A stretch of DNA of 64,000 bases. It comes from a virus. A program made the translations under genes and the position numbers. Location of the stretch: positions 1 to 64,000 of IMG/VR virus record IMGVR_UViG_3300036770_008700; one strand, written 5' to 3'. The notes under the pieces were generated by a model. The model was not told the DNA's origin and did no database searches. It saw nothing but the letters and a program-made list of their open reading frames with translations. Within the stretch, counting starts at the first letter, position 1. Each line of letters starts with the position of its first letter. This document shows, one piece after another, positions 55,601-64,000 of this stretch.

Positions 55601-56368
55601 TCTTATTAGTCCATCCAGGGTTCTTATGGTTCCTCTAGAACGTTCTACATCTTGATTTACTCTTGTTGATATTGAGTTTAAAACCGAGCTAAACTGCGTA
55701 TCAACCGTTGCACGATTAAGAATCAAATACTTTCGCAAAGTGTCTCGTATCAAGCTTGATTGATACAAGTCGTCAAAATAGTTACCAAATCTTGTTTTAA
55801 CGGTGTATTGATATAGATCGTAGATAGGTTTAAAATCGGTTAGTGTAATAATCTCACCACGTAATCTTGATATATCCAAAACAGGCTGACCATTAACAAA
55901 AGTATGGGTATCCAACGACAATGTTTCTTCTACCATGTCGCTTTGAGTTAACAATTTAACAGGGTTTGGCTTTGGTTTGAATATTACAGGCGGTGCAATA
56001 AATGGCTCTGCCCTCCCAGTGAGTGCAATGATAGGTACAAGCACAGTATTTTGCCTGGCATCCATTACCATAGAAACACCAAAACTTCTTGGTGTAGGAG
56101 TTACTCTTGTTGTATTAATCGTTAATACTGGCAAAGGAATGTTTGCGCTTGAGACACTATCGGAAATCGGAGATGGTCCAACTGGAACTGTTACCACAGG
56201 AGATGATAATGGGGAAGGAACTGTGGTTGATGAAAATGGTGTTATAGAACCAGCGACTTGAGGAGTGTTTGTTGTGGTTGTAGTTGCTGTAGGAACCAAT
56301 GTAGGAGTGTAAGCAGGTTGTATAGCTATATTTGTTCTTGTTTGGTTACCATTTCTTGTTGCACCCAT
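52619..56368 (-). CDS. Very large virion protein
   Basis: 1,249 residues, the longest gene in the window. Residues 1-130 are a Thr/Pro/Val/Ser-rich, probably disordered tail (TPTATTTTTNTPQVAG-like). The remainder is Asn/Gln-rich and mostly helical, without enzymatic motifs. It sits among FN3-type baseplate proteins. Likely a baseplate hub or tail-tip protein. One base separates it from the next upstream gene. Confidence 0.72.
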   Translation of the reverse strand: MGATRNGNQTRTNIAIQPAYTPTLVPTATTTTTNTPQVAGSITPFSSTTVPSPLSSPVVTVPVGPSPISDSVSSANIPLPVLTINTTRVTPTPRSFGVSMVMDARQNTVLVPIIALTGRAEPFIAPPVIFKPKPNPVKLLTQSDMVEETLSLDTHTFVNGQPVLDISRLRGEIITLTDFKPIYDLYQYTVKTRFGNYFDDLYQSSLIRDTLRKYLILNRATVDTQFSSVLNSISTRVNQDVERSRGTIRTLDGLIRKIKEINNVLDLKNNMDAAYAFKTPYLGLRNFVSQRMLFSEQSYNGFSDTKILYQLLFDLSGILEKCSFNLLSNFTDADRSAYVSNPVSSRQQRVQDSITLDLTYGDNLLYTSNAIRGKYIVDYVTFNGVLNVLPATSTDRFKFLVNLLSKEFRVSKGLGKYKIPEASFFGFGNQGNPFDNLIGSPPSDIFVAPLGSNSLSTLFYLKTSTQNAVVLPFESRQVAGDGETVFVPGTNYFSDGILNGDFTTYNSYRETFSERITKARNVFNKLLLQQDSFDSTSNGLLSSRMLSSMLQYYVSSQDLVRGNNNDSTNLLSFVLFSLGNSSPKIKFEVYKLLLLVALYDTRKTVTQDVAQTDKFRDLLLSELSQQNIQGFSENLNENNIPNLLDNQIAVVRQLVLKNVAPLPPSTSVNKTGTGLSKNQSIIKQQNQQKQQLGKGVPAPPSNNRNPENNIAQVQIQQFSNLIYALRTTDNLFKNVLDMCKEMFAAASTNEIAYHLFPGTSVTRYNGLTLSGFVLLMFEMFSNLVDQFATKNITYNLVESNQNTKLPTTQYIQLNFVGNALSQVSADIRNFVRGAPQYSEILTDYGTKLSQEDRIIENILMFFEQLNNRFTNVVSPTNQELLVIKEVNTNNPNSLSTTRTAKGILANIVNKRAVYNPNNSRALDFYLPAGKAVSDRNWAAVKAAMKQNDFVGSSKKKIVTVGIPYGFVKSALGARLNKSEVNNGKLEESTSDLINIKVYKLDKNNDGIIYKPQQFKFDLSLFARGFDAYPVEQLSRENYYSLRDLFQFYDFDEDQPFDEVTAKTTTQFVGSDGYYNASIDRRKLGAEVAENLYRSFILDMYVHVTTGLNTSEETFISYTEAETTQFVTEMQKIQLGTADLTKVKFMTPEYRELLSAFQASQDDLKLMLTLCNDIPKTVFRQKDYDRVFNILYDIDRFPIDTNAMSQTFEGDALLQKLVNTGQTYTNNGETYKKSEGLLLDSYFINVELVR

Positions 56369-56369
56369 G

Positions 56370-58760
56370 TTATATCACCACTTCATTGCTAGTATAATCT
56401 GGACTAAGGTTTAAGTTGAAATATTGCATCGTTATGATGTACCTAAATACCCCAGAATCTGTATACCTCACAGCATCAGTAAACAAATAGTTGTTCAGCA
56501 CGTTAATCCCATGAGCTTTTCCAATCAAGTCCAACTTGCCTGTTGCTACGTTCTGTCTGCGAATAATAAAATGGCTTATGTGAGATTGATCACCGTTAAC
56601 ACTCCACGTTAAATCAACTTGCTTGCTGTTAAAAGCACTTGCTTTTAAGTTGTTGATGCTGGGAGATGGTGGCTTAAGGTCCAAAGAAATATAGCTGATA
56701 TCTGTAATGTCTGCAAACTCTAGTTGATCAAAACCATATTGTAGAACAAACTCATCTCCACTTTTCTTTGGGTTGGTTCCTGTAAGCAAACCATATGGAT
56801 TGTTGACGTTGTAAGGTGTGTAAGTATAAGAAGGTGGACTTAGCTTGCCGTTTGTTCTTGGTGTGGAAGAACCAGTTAGAACAACTGCTTGCAAAAGAGT
56901 TGCAGGGTTTCTAACAAACGTTGTTAATTCGTAAACATATTGTGAACCACGATTCAAAGGACCATATTTCGTTGTGCTTTGCACGTAGTTTCCATCGATA
57001 TAAGCCATAAATAACTTATCGTTTGTTTCCAAGTCACGAAGTTCTACCTTGGTCACCAATAACTCCTTGAGACGTTCACGCTTGATATCGTCACCAAAGT
57101 ACTGAATCAATCCTTGATTGACAAGAAACTGTTTAACGTTGTCCTCTAGCTTGTTCGTAATAGCATAGTTGATATTAAAACTTACATCGTAATATTGCGT
57201 GCTGCTTCCTGGCAACTGGATTGGTGTAATGTTTGGTGAGGTTGCTGTTACTGTTGCATAATCTTGTGTTTGAGGAAGATAAGCAAACTCAATAACCCCA
57301 GAAGATTCAAAACGTTGACCTCTTATGTCAACCAAAGCACAACGATACCGATATGATTTGTATCGATCCAATCCTGTATCAAGATATGCATAACTTGCAT
57401 TGCTGCCTTGGCCTCCAATAAAAAACGTTGAAAGCATAGTTTCAATGTTGTTAGTTAGGTTAGTACGATAAAGCTCTAAAAATGCTATATCGTCTGGAAT
57501 TTGACTTATTGAAAGTCTTAGACCTTCTCGATTGTATTCGGGACTCAAACTAACAAACACGTTATCTTTTGTTGATGTTACTTCGCTCGCTTCTACTTCA
57601 ACTATTTGACTTGTGAAGTCACTGCTTGTATCAGAGTTTGCGTTGTAAGACAATGCACGAAACAATAAAAGACCAACGCTAGAGTTTTGAATGTTGAATA
57701 TTCTTGTTTCTCCAGCTGGGAGATCAAAACTACCGATTACTTCTTGTGTGACTTCGTTTGTTTTTACACTTGGATTGTAAACAGTTTTGTATATCTTTAC
57801 ACCAGTGCCGTTTACATCTCTTTGCTTAACTGTTACCAATAGTTGTCCACCAGCAAGTTTCACAACATTAAAATCTGGTGGTATTGTAGCTCTTTGCAAA
57901 CGTGACAAATTTGTTTTATGTTTAACAAGCTTTACAAACTCTTGCACCAAATTGTTTTTTGTGTCATAAATTGAAAACATCAAGTAAAAGTCTTGTGTCC
58001 CTACTGATTCAGCTGGGAATAAGAACTCTGGATGAATATTGATAACATCACGTTCAACAACGCTATATGATTGCAATCTAGGTTCAGAATTGTTATCAAT
58101 ATTGTTTGTTGTCATTAAGCTTTCAGCAATTAATGATTCAATTTTGTTTTGGTTGCTATTGTAGAACTTTCCTACCAAACCGTTATTTGATTCGTAAGAA
58201 GTATTGACGGAATATATTAGTTTGATTGAGTCTGCTGGGTCTGTTTTGTATTGATTCAGCAACTCTTTACTTAGCTGCACAACTGTTCTATCTTCGTTTA
58301 AAGGTTGTTGTGCTATGCTGTTTGGGGCTGCATATACTTCGTTTCTTACTGCGTCTTTGGGGTTGTTTGTTACAACGGTATAACCAACACCATGATTGAA
58401 CTTATCAATTAAGTCTTTGAGTGTGTAAGTTTGAGAAGCAAGGGTATTGTTTCTGGTAGTTGTTATGCTTGTGGTTATGTTGAATGCACGTTTTTGAATG
58501 TTTTTAACCAACTGTGTAGAGTTTTGGTTTAAAACGTTAAGCACTTGCATATCTTGATTGAACACGGACAAGGGAACAGCGTTCTTTGGATTTTCTTTGT
58601 ATGCACGAAGTATTAGTTGTGTTGCTACAGAGTTGAGTGCAGCTGTTTTGCTTATTTGCAAGTTAAAACGATACAAATAATTTTCTGACGTTGCGTATTC
58701 TAGAGACGCAAAATCATCTGAGGTAGCTATAACTTGAACGGTATTTATTTTTACTTGCAC
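56370..58760 (-). CDS. Large tail/baseplate protein with FN3-like domains
   Basis: 796 residues from GTG 58760. Several FN3-like segments are visible (ISQIPDDIAFLELYRTNLTN, then YRYRCALVDIRGQRFESSG; and near the C-terminus LDLKPPSPSINNLKASAF, VDLTWSVNGD, ISHFIIRRQNV). Similar in style to the 603-residue protein. CACTATATATGG upstream could be a late-type promoter. Confidence 0.72.
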   Translation of the reverse strand: MQVKINTVQVIATSDDFASLEYATSENYLYRFNLQISKTAALNSVATQLILRAYKENPKNAVPLSVFNQDMQVLNVLNQNSTQLVKNIQKRAFNITTSITTTRNNTLASQTYTLKDLIDKFNHGVGYTVVTNNPKDAVRNEVYAAPNSIAQQPLNEDRTVVQLSKELLNQYKTDPADSIKLIYSVNTSYESNNGLVGKFYNSNQNKIESLIAESLMTTNNIDNNSEPRLQSYSVVERDVINIHPEFLFPAESVGTQDFYLMFSIYDTKNNLVQEFVKLVKHKTNLSRLQRATIPPDFNVVKLAGGQLLVTVKQRDVNGTGVKIYKTVYNPSVKTNEVTQEVIGSFDLPAGETRIFNIQNSSVGLLLFRALSYNANSDTSSDFTSQIVEVEASEVTSTKDNVFVSLSPEYNREGLRLSISQIPDDIAFLELYRTNLTNNIETMLSTFFIGGQGSNASYAYLDTGLDRYKSYRYRCALVDIRGQRFESSGVIEFAYLPQTQDYATVTATSPNITPIQLPGSSTQYYDVSFNINYAITNKLEDNVKQFLVNQGLIQYFGDDIKRERLKELLVTKVELRDLETNDKLFMAYIDGNYVQSTTKYGPLNRGSQYVYELTTFVRNPATLLQAVVLTGSSTPRTNGKLSPPSYTYTPYNVNNPYGLLTGTNPKKSGDEFVLQYGFDQLEFADITDISYISLDLKPPSPSINNLKASAFNSKQVDLTWSVNGDQSHISHFIIRRQNVATGKLDLIGKAHGINVLNNYLFTDAVRYTDSGVFRYIITMQYFNLNLSPDYTSNEVVI

Positions 58761-58833
58761 AGTGTCTTAGACCTATTCCATATATAGTGATTTATACAAA
58801 TCAGAATAGATTGTGGAGGGAACGTTTTGCAAA

Positions 58834-59910
58834 CTATTGGAAAATGAGGCTGAACATGTTTATGAATTTATCGTTACCTGTAGCGTCTGTTAAAACTTTA
58901 CCAACAAAGTAAACATGAATTTTTGTTGTGGCTGTTACAAGGTCTGGATTTAAAGGCGTCGGTATAGCATCTGGAAACAATGGAAGTAATGGTGAGTTGT
59001 TGGCTACGCTAAACACACCAAAGTCAACAACGTCCAGCTTTGTTACTTTACCGTTTGCCATCTCAAACATTTGTCCAACAATTCTGTTGGTGATTGTTGT
59101 TTCACTAAATCCAATTGTTGTGCGTTGTAGTTGAACACGCTCTTGAACTGTACCATTCGCAACAACAATGTTGTTAAACTCGTTCTTTAAATCACTGAAT
59201 GTTAAGATCTGACGGTTACCGTTAATGGCACCTGCATAGTTTCCTATAGGTTGTGTAGCTGCGCTAGCACCATCTGCTCTATTAACAGGAGGCAAATAGG
59301 AAAAGTTGTCTATGTGAGATAACCTGCGGTCAAAGAAAAGGTTTTCTGTACCCTCTAAATTACCAACTGTTACACCTCCAGCTAATATAGAGTTGTTTGT
59401 TATATGGTAGGTTACCGAACTAGTGGTAACGATAAACTCATCACGATTGGTATAAAGCAAGTCAGGACTTTTCAATATCATTAACTTGCGAAAGTTGTTG
59501 GTGTTGTCTCCAAGAACCGTTGATGCAACAGAAGCAAAAGTCGCAGAACTTGATAGAATCTCTGGCGTGCCATTCTCCCAGCCCTTAACAAGTTGTCCAC
59601 CTATAACACGAACTGTACCTTGAGAGCTTGTAAAATAGTTGTTGTTGCCGGAAACTCTTAAACCACCACTATCATCTGCTTCAAAGGTAATTTGATCTTG
59701 TGGAAGTGGAAAAGCTTCAAAGGTTAAAATGGTTCTTATGCTGGAATCTGGAACTGTACCTGTGACGTATGTATCTAATGATGAATACACAGCACTAGAA
59801 TCACCAAACGAATAAAATGCTGGGATAAACTGACCTGTTCCTAGTTGTCTTCTACCTTCATCTGTGATGATGGTATCTAAGATTCTTGTTTTGTTGTCAA
59901 TAAGTCCCAT
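58834..59910 (-). CDS. Virion structural protein
   Basis: 358 residues with AGGAAC upstream. N-terminal module ILDTIITDEGRRQLGTGQFI, FYSFGDSSAVY matches that of the 236-residue protein at 50062; the rest differs. Beta-rich, Asn/Ser/Thr-rich. A common assembly or anchoring module with different tops is the simplest reading. Confidence 0.72.
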   Translation of the reverse strand: MGLIDNKTRILDTIITDEGRRQLGTGQFIPAFYSFGDSSAVYSSLDTYVTGTVPDSSIRTILTFEAFPLPQDQITFEADDSGGLRVSGNNNYFTSSQGTVRVIGGQLVKGWENGTPEILSSSATFASVASTVLGDNTNNFRKLMILKSPDLLYTNRDEFIVTTSSVTYHITNNSILAGGVTVGNLEGTENLFFDRRLSHIDNFSYLPPVNRADGASAATQPIGNYAGAINGNRQILTFSDLKNEFNNIVVANGTVQERVQLQRTTIGFSETTITNRIVGQMFEMANGKVTKLDVVDFGVFSVANNSPLLPLFPDAIPTPLNPDLVTATTKIHVYFVGKVLTDATGNDKFINMFSLIFQ

Positions 59911-59911
59911 T

Positions 59912-61138
59912 TTATGTTCCTACTCTTGGATCATCGTCATGCCACGGTTGAGATGCACGATATTCCTTATCGAATATACCTGATCCATATGGATTAACTG
60001 TGTAAGCTGCTGTAACATTTGTAGATTGATATATTGATGCTGTAAGATAGTTGTTGCTTTCGCCGGATAAAGCACTTCCAGAGATGAAGTTTATACCTCC
60101 ATCTGTATCCATTGGTCCACCGATTTCTTTGTTGTTATATGTTTTTGTGTATGGCCTACCTTCAAGCATGTCTCTTGGTTGACCATAATGGTTTTGACGA
60201 AACACACAAGAAAAGTTGGTTGGAACACCGTTGTACAACCCATACTTCCAGCCTTCACAGTCTACTGTATAAGAAAGTTGATAGGAATAGTTTTCATATG
60301 TACCAAGCGTTGAAGGCGCAGGAACAATTAAATCTACATAACTAGGCTTGATACCATAAACTAGTTTTCTGCCGAAATTATTCGTCATTGATCCGAAAAA
60401 TAAGCCATAGGAATATTCATGCCAATCTTCTGGGAACAAAGGGTCAGTATATCCAGGGTCATAGTAACCAGGAATGTCCAGAAGGAGATCTAAGCTTTTT
60501 GTATATGGCGAGACTGTATCAATATATGCACTTCCAACTATGATACTCCTTTTGTTGAATGAAATATTTTGATTAGCAACTGTTTGAAATATGTTCTCAA
60601 ATGAATAGTCTACTTCATAATAGTCAACTGTCAATTCGTATGTGTCACGATCAACACTTCTTGGTACGTAATTGTATTTCTTCTCAAACGGATATGAATT
60701 AATCCATTCATAATTGCTAACAACACCGCTATCACTTCCAGTAATAGCTGGAAAAGAGCTAGTTGCGAATAAAATCCACAAAAAATCTACACCGGCCCCA
60801 GCAAAGTCTCGATCTACAGCTGGTTTACCTGCGCCATATGTGCCTGTTGCATGCAAACTGATGACATCAGGAACAAAACTATCTTCTATTTGTTGTGTGC
60901 TGCTTGCGATTCGCAAGTATCGAACTTCGCCGGACTTATAGAAAGGATGTGTCCGCTGGTATACGAAATCGCTTGCAACAGTCGCAGCTTTAAATTCTTC
61001 CGAACCACTTACAACACTCCCAGAAACTGCTCTAAGCCATGTTGTATCACCCATTTTTGGTTTTGGTGGACCAACAAGAATATTATCTGAGTAGCTTTTA
61101 TAGTAAGAGAATCTATTTTCTACGTCGTAGATTGGCAT
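59912..61138 (-). CDS. Virion structural protein
   Basis: 408 residues with GGAGAAT upstream. Tyr/Asp/Gly/Ser-rich, all beta (DFLWILFATSSFPAITGSDS, YGLYNGVPTNFSCVFRQNHY). No recognised domain. Two bases separate it from the next gene. Tail fibre or baseplate plate component by context. Confidence 0.7.
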   Translation of the reverse strand: MPIYDVENRFSYYKSYSDNILVGPPKPKMGDTTWLRAVSGSVVSGSEEFKAATVASDFVYQRTHPFYKSGEVRYLRIASSTQQIEDSFVPDVISLHATGTYGAGKPAVDRDFAGAGVDFLWILFATSSFPAITGSDSGVVSNYEWINSYPFEKKYNYVPRSVDRDTYELTVDYYEVDYSFENIFQTVANQNISFNKRSIIVGSAYIDTVSPYTKSLDLLLDIPGYYDPGYTDPLFPEDWHEYSYGLFFGSMTNNFGRKLVYGIKPSYVDLIVPAPSTLGTYENYSYQLSYTVDCEGWKYGLYNGVPTNFSCVFRQNHYGQPRDMLEGRPYTKTYNNKEIGGPMDTDGGINFISGSALSGESNNYLTASIYQSTNVTAAYTVNPYGSGIFDKEYRASQPWHDDDPRVGT

Positions 61139-61146
61139 GATAGTAA

Positions 61147-63423
61147 CTATTCTCCAATCACTTCATGAACGCTGTTTGAAGAAAGAAGCTGATTTAATGT
61201 ATCATGATATTCTTCAAGTTGATTTGTTTCTGGATTAAGTCTTAATGTTGATCCGTAAAGAATGATTTTGTTGACACCAGTTGTGAGAAAACTTAAACTG
61301 TTACTGCTTATAGCATTATCATTATCCCAAGGTAGTTGAAATCCGAATGTGAGCTTATCTGTTGGTAGCAATATATAAGGATTGGGTTTTGTATATACGT
61401 TGTTGATTGCGATGGGATTATCATAGTTATTTATGAAATACGAGCCGTTGCCTATGATATTTGGTGAACTAAATGTGCTAACCCAATCCCGACCGTTCGC
61501 TGGTTCAATTTGATTTCTACCTGATAGATTAAGTGTTGGAATGACATATCTGCTGTTTGGGAACGAGATAGTAGAGCCAGAAAAAATATAAGCAACGCCT
61601 TCTTCAAAAGCTACAGAGGATTTAACAGAAGAACTCATTATCCACTGGCCATTAAAAAATGTTCCATTATCATTCGGAATTATAAGTTCTCTTTTTAAGT
61701 ATCCTGCACTGTCTCCAGAGGCTGAGAGAGCCATTTGAATGATATCAACCACATCATTTATGGTTGATGTTGTCAATGACGACGTAGTAAAAGTGGAAGG
61801 AGCACTGGAGCCACCAAATTGATACTGTATATTTTGAGGAAGAGAAGGCTTGTTTTGCAAATAAGGTCTTTGGTTTAAAAGAAAAAATGTCCAAATAGCT
61901 GGAGAAAACGGCGATTTACCTGGTAAATAGATTGAACTGCTTATTTCTAAGCATATTTTTTCCAACATGAATGGTTCAGACAAATAATCACTCATGTTTA
62001 TTTGCTGTGAACTGGTTGCTTGGAATTTTGGATGATATGGAAAACCAAAATTGCTGATCTGCCTACCATACAAATTGTATTGCTGCGGTAAACCCGATAC
62101 AACGCCACCATAATCAATCGAACTATGAAAACCAAAAGTTTGCTCATCTAAAGAATTCTTTAAACCGTTTAAATCTCCCGAGTAACTATCAATACCTTTC
62201 CCTGTTCCTATGCCCTCATAAAGCTTTGTGTTAGGATTCCAATATCCCATTGGATAACTTCCAACACTTGCGCTCTTGTAAAGAGTAAATGTTTGTTCTG
62301 CGGCTGGAGTTATATCAATCTCTATTCTATTCTTGCTCCAAAGAGGCTGTTGAAATCCTAAACCTGTTGTTTCAACCAAGCTACCTGTTGCAAAAAACTG
62401 ATAATTCGAACTTGTTACGTTCGATATTTTTGCATCAACTTCTGGATTTGCAAAGTCTTGAAAAGGTTCTATGTCTTGTCCTGGTGTAAACGTAACAAAC
62501 GTATCAGATACGTCTTTCTTCATACTCCCAGAAGCTACAATAGGTCGATTAAAGATCTCAGAACCAGAGAAGTATGGCTGTTTGTATAAGTCATTCTTAG
62601 CTTCTTCTGATAGTCCTGCATCAATAGCTTGAGGAGTCATAACAAGGGGATAAACAATACCCTTTACATCAACACTTGCAGTTGTTGGACCAAAACCCAT
62701 GTACTGCAAAGTTATAATGCCATTTACAGTTGAACTGCCAGTAACTTGAATTGATGTGTTTGTACTACCACTTAAACTAGAAGATATATCAGCTAGATTA
62801 CTGTTCGTCGAATCATAAAACGTCACATAATTGTTTGTTGGTATCGTTCCAAAATCTGAAAACGTAACGTATGCGTTATTGGTATCTTTAAATTGAACAT
62901 TTTGATTAACGACCAATGAGTATTGGTCGGTATATCTTGGAGAACGAAGTACGTTTACCGGTGTTCCTGCGGTTGACTGATAAATCGCACGATATGCAAA
63001 GGTTCCTTCGAACGGTGCAGAAAAATTAACGTATGACCCAGTAACAGTTTGATCCTTTATGAAAGCATTTACAGTTGGTGTGTTAGGATTGCTTGTTAAT
63101 TCTGTGATAACAACTGTGGGTAAACCAACAAAAGGATTGTCAAAAACAATACTATAAGACGAGGATGGATATCCCAGAGAACCAACAGTTACAACCTTCT
63201 CTTCATAGTCTGGATAAGTTGTAACAAAAATTCCAGCATCTGTAACAGGTTGATTGAATCGTATAACCTTGTCATCATTAAAGAAAACAGGATAACGACC
63301 TGTACGGTTATCACTTGATGTTCTCCATACTGTTGGAAAGCTACCTGTTGCATCTTGTCTTTGTGACAATAATACTTTGGAAGGTAATCCTCTCGCTCTT
63401 GTTCCTTTAAGAGTTCTTGCCAT
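61147..63423 (-). CDS. Large virion structural protein
   Basis: 758 residues, Ser/Thr/Asn-rich with long beta stretches (SYSIVFDNPFVGLPTVVITE, GSYVNFSAPFEGTFAYRAIY). A polar N-terminus (ARTLKGTRARGLPSKVLLSQ) is basic. No enzymatic motif. Likely tail-associated. Confidence 0.7.
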   Translation of the reverse strand: MARTLKGTRARGLPSKVLLSQRQDATGSFPTVWRTSSDNRTGRYPVFFNDDKVIRFNQPVTDAGIFVTTYPDYEEKVVTVGSLGYPSSSYSIVFDNPFVGLPTVVITELTSNPNTPTVNAFIKDQTVTGSYVNFSAPFEGTFAYRAIYQSTAGTPVNVLRSPRYTDQYSLVVNQNVQFKDTNNAYVTFSDFGTIPTNNYVTFYDSTNSNLADISSSLSGSTNTSIQVTGSSTVNGIITLQYMGFGPTTASVDVKGIVYPLVMTPQAIDAGLSEEAKNDLYKQPYFSGSEIFNRPIVASGSMKKDVSDTFVTFTPGQDIEPFQDFANPEVDAKISNVTSSNYQFFATGSLVETTGLGFQQPLWSKNRIEIDITPAAEQTFTLYKSASVGSYPMGYWNPNTKLYEGIGTGKGIDSYSGDLNGLKNSLDEQTFGFHSSIDYGGVVSGLPQQYNLYGRQISNFGFPYHPKFQATSSQQINMSDYLSEPFMLEKICLEISSSIYLPGKSPFSPAIWTFFLLNQRPYLQNKPSLPQNIQYQFGGSSAPSTFTTSSLTTSTINDVVDIIQMALSASGDSAGYLKRELIIPNDNGTFFNGQWIMSSSVKSSVAFEEGVAYIFSGSTISFPNSRYVIPTLNLSGRNQIEPANGRDWVSTFSSPNIIGNGSYFINNYDNPIAINNVYTKPNPYILLPTDKLTFGFQLPWDNDNAISSNSLSFLTTGVNKIILYGSTLRLNPETNQLEEYHDTLNQLLSSNSVHEVIGE

Positions 63424-63431
63424 GTTGTTAG

Positions 63432-63977
63432 TTATGCTCCACGATAATATCCACCAAATGCAACAGAATCCGTGCCATACAAAGCAACGTTACCATATGT
63501 GAATCCTGCTGTTGCACTTTTTTGATCTCTGGTTTGTAAGTTTGAATCACTTAAGCTATAATTTTCACTAAAAAATGGTTGTATAATGGAACCAACAACT
63601 TCACCGCTTAAATTAACAACACTGGAAGTAACTTGAACACTCAATAAATCGGTTGTGTTTGTTAGTTCTGGAAAGAATGCACCATTAGGTTGATCAACCC
63701 AAGGTTCCATTTTTGGCTGAACTGTTTGATCCATAACGGCGTTAGGTCTTGTATCAATCACTCCAACAACACTGCCATTGCTAGCTGTAACAAGTATGTA
63801 TCCAGCACCATATTCCAAAAACGAACGAACCATTTTAGGTTCTTCACGATAAACCATTTGCTCAACAATATCGGTACCGAATCTACGTTCATCACCAACG
63901 TTACCAGCTTCTAGAAAAGCATAGACACCACGGATTTGCTCTTGTGGACTTTCGTTGGTTGCAAGACGAAAAGGCAT
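63432..63977 (-). CDS. Virion structural protein
   Basis: 181 residues. Globular beta-rich protein (GYILVTASNGSVVGVIDTRP) with TGFTYGN-like C-terminal strands. It lies 8 nt upstream of the 758-residue gene, so it belongs to the same transcript. The true 5' context is outside the window. Family not recognised. Confidence 0.65.
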   Translation of the reverse strand: MPFRLATNESPQEQIRGVYAFLEAGNVGDERRFGTDIVEQMVYREEPKMVRSFLEYGAGYILVTASNGSVVGVIDTRPNAVMDQTVQPKMEPWVDQPNGAFFPELTNTTDLLSVQVTSSVVNLSGEVVGSIIQPFFSENYSLSDSNLQTRDQKSATAGFTYGNVALYGTDSVAFGGYYRGA

Positions 63978-64000
63978 AGGAAACGGTTCTATAATCGATT

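Overview
The window looks like part of the genome of a large tailed, double-stranded DNA bacteriophage, probably a jumbo-type myovirus. It is densely packed, AT-rich, and its genes overlap or nearly touch. It has its own replicative DNA polymerase (bacterial DnaE type), RadA-like and RuvC-like recombination proteins, many tiny accessory genes, free-standing homing endonucleases, and a block of very long tail or baseplate genes. No rRNA, tRNA, CRISPR array, integrase or transposase was seen. The host cannot be named. The promoters are sigma70-like (TTTA-type -35, 17 bp, extended -10) and many operon-internal genes have AGGAG-type ribosome sites.

Layout. (1) 1-7.4 kb, mostly plus strand: small genes, then dnaE broken into two genes by a split intein with an endonuclease gene nested between the halves. 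(2) 7.4-14.7 kb: accessory proteins, most of which begin with a shared tag of the form MKLxxILFE (ART-like, GNAT-like, Nudix, kinase-like and unknown proteins). (3) 15-34 kb, almost all minus strand: an early-type region of short genes. It holds RadA, a YubB/Api92-like protein, a DEDDh exonuclease, a cyclic-phosphate-type receiver protein, an amidoligase with a DNA-binding tail, and at least 22 members of a roughly 100-residue paralogous family (GKLY ... FVVLE ... KILTxxGxxGWI; called here the KLY family) plus three more divergent relatives. (4) 34-44 kb: mixed region with Dps-like, ART-like, RuvC-like and TnsA-like nuclease genes, four more KLY genes, a second ART-like/LRV-repeat protein, and homing endonucleases next to broken copies of their neighbours. 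(5) 44-64 kb, minus strand: long virion genes (LamG-like and FN3-like domains, tail or baseplate), interrupted by two endonuclease genes and an HExxH protein.

Most unusual features. First, 16 genes have a -10 box placed exactly 6 nt before the start codon, which puts the start codon at the predicted +1, so leaderless mRNAs are predicted; downstream genes in the same operons often use Shine-Dalgarno sites. Second, DNA polymerase should be made as two polypeptides joined by protein trans-splicing. Third, the KLY family is a very large local gene expansion. Fourth, the N-terminal tag resembles a T4-type capsid-targeting/prohead-protease signal, which would make its bearers candidate injected proteins. 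Fifth, two homing endonuclease genes sit between an intact gene and a diverged fragment of the same gene (dps-like and ruvC-like).

All functional calls come from reading motifs by eye; no search or structure prediction was run.
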